Source of the DNA: Cynocephalus volans
Lineage: Eukaryota; Chordata; Mammalia; Dermoptera; Cynocephalidae
Direction: 5' to 3'
Length of the DNA: 64,000 nucleotides
Assembly: GCF_027409185.1 (NCBI RefSeq)
Contig: NC_084461.1
Location: 187,648,001 to 187,712,000 of the forward strand
A program made the position numbers and the translations under genes. The notes beneath the pieces are model-generated. The model searched no databases, was not told the DNA's origin, and saw nothing but the letters and a program-made list of their open reading frames with translations. Below are positions 62,761-64,000 of the stretch, piece by piece (the stretch's first letter is position 1; each line of letters opens with the position of its first letter).

Positions 62761-63939
62761 ATTAAATTTTTTTTTTTTTTAGCTTTAATTTGACATTGTA
62801 TAGGGAAAACTATAACTGACACCCTAAACTCATGATTCCATGGATATTATTACCTGGCACAAGGCTAAAAAATTAAAAACTGAGCTGATTTAAAGAAAAA
62901 CATTAAATAAATAATTTATGTGGTATATAGATATGGCCAAATTATAAACATGGTAGGCAAATGAGTGACATTTGGGGAAGTATTGCAGAAATCACAAAAT
63001 GTAAGTCATTTTGTCCCAGAATGGCATCCCCAGCATAATTCTGTTACTTGGGACCCCACACCCAATTTTGAATGGTCCTGGAGGAGGCCCCTCAGGAGTT
63101 TCCCAAGCTGTTTGAGCCAGGCAGCTTCACAGACAGTGTTTCACTCCTAGAGGTGGCAATTGTGGAAAGGAGGCATGCTCACCTTGGGTATGCGATTCCA
63201 GTGGTTTTGCAAATGCTGACACAGTCATTTTTTTGCTTTCCAGCCACAGCCGTGTGTGCAGAGGACAGACAGGGTAGTGTATGAGGCCGGATAGTAGACA
63301 TCAGGAAGGGTAGAAGACTCGATCTGTATTTCTAGAGGTTAAAAAACTTCCCACCCACTGCTCAGCTGCAACAGTGGTTGAACTGTTAGTGACTGAAAAT
63401 AGGCCTTTTTCACCACACCAGCTTCCCCCGGGCTGACTGATTTATGGTGCTTAGGTGGGTGGGAGGAAGGTGCAAAAATTCATAAAGCTTGTGAGTTAAG
63501 ACTTAAATAACTGAGGCAGGAAGGGCTGGAGCTCAGGGGACCAGGGCTCGGTTGTCTATGGAAGTTGTACCTTGAGCCTTGTCTTTGCTTTACTAACCAA
63601 AGCCTGAAGCAAGGGCAGATCTGCCCTAATTCAGGTTTTTCCAACGCTGGTTGATGAACCTAAAGACAGGGAGGAGTTAAGTTCTTTTTCTGATCAGAAA
63701 TTTTAAGCCTTCCTTTTGTCTGAGGAGCTGGCTCCCTCCCCTTGGCCACCTCAGCCCTTGAAGAGCTTTGAAACAACCCTTTGATTTCTATCACATGCTC
63801 ACCCCATTGTGGGTAGATGATTCCAGAACAACAGACAATTCCAAAGTCATTCTCCATGGATTTTGAAATCTACTGTGCTATTTTTTCACTTCCCAAAGTA
63901 CACTTCGTATTCTCAGTTATGTTTGTCCCAGCAGAAGAC

Positions 63940-64000
63940 AATGAAATAACAAGACTGCATGATCTAGCAATCCTACTCCTAGGTATATACCCCAAAGAAC
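63940..64000 (+). repeat. L1 fragment, sense, running off the window
   Basis: 'catgatctagcaatcctact' and 'cctaggtatataccccaaag' are the L1 ORF2 C-terminal region in sense. Confidence 0.7.

Overview
This is nuclear DNA from a placental mammal. It holds most of ANAPC5 (a subunit of the anaphase-promoting complex) followed, on the same strand, by the promoter and first seven exons of CAMKK2 (calcium/calmodulin-dependent protein kinase kinase 2). Both genes are spliced with GT-AG introns. The order and shared orientation match the mammalian neighbourhood known in human as 12q24.31.

No primate Alu is visible. The young SINEs are built only from tRNA-Ile-like units (one or two) plus a poly(A) tail. 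They occur as monomers, dimers and a GC-rich variant. Exclusively tRNA-derived mono- and dimeric SINEs of this kind (CYN / t-SINE) are known from colugos (Dermoptera), so a colugo such as Galeopterus is my best guess. This is an inference from memory of the family, not a search result.

Layout. 1-29,590: ANAPC5 from an internal exon through the stop codon (29,464-29,466) and polyadenylation signal; 16 coding exons join into one frame of 686 codons plus stop. 29,590-35,080: a short intergenic region of old MIR, hAT and L1 remnants with two SINEs. 35,080-36,150: CpG island with a CCAAT box, a CTCF-like motif, a pair of E-boxes and a non-coding CAMKK2 exon 1. 35,674-50,745: the roughly 15-kb first intron, with a perfect 202-bp (GT)n tract. 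50,746-62,416: CAMKK2 exons 2-7, encoding the regulatory N-terminus and the N-lobe of the kinase domain. The rest of the kinase lies beyond the window.

The two genes are functionally separate: one acts in ubiquitin-dependent cell-cycle control, the other in Ca2+ signalling to AMPK and CaMKI/IV. The least ordinary content is in the repeats. A 1.47-kb element lies inside an older L1, bounded by a perfect 15-bp target-site duplication. It looks like an L1 5' region joined through a roughly 106-bp tandem repeat to an L1-like 3' end, with no ORF1 or ORF2. There is also a 40-bp tailless SINE head flanked by a perfect 17-bp duplication, a twice-used SINE insertion site, and a GC-rich SINE subfamily.
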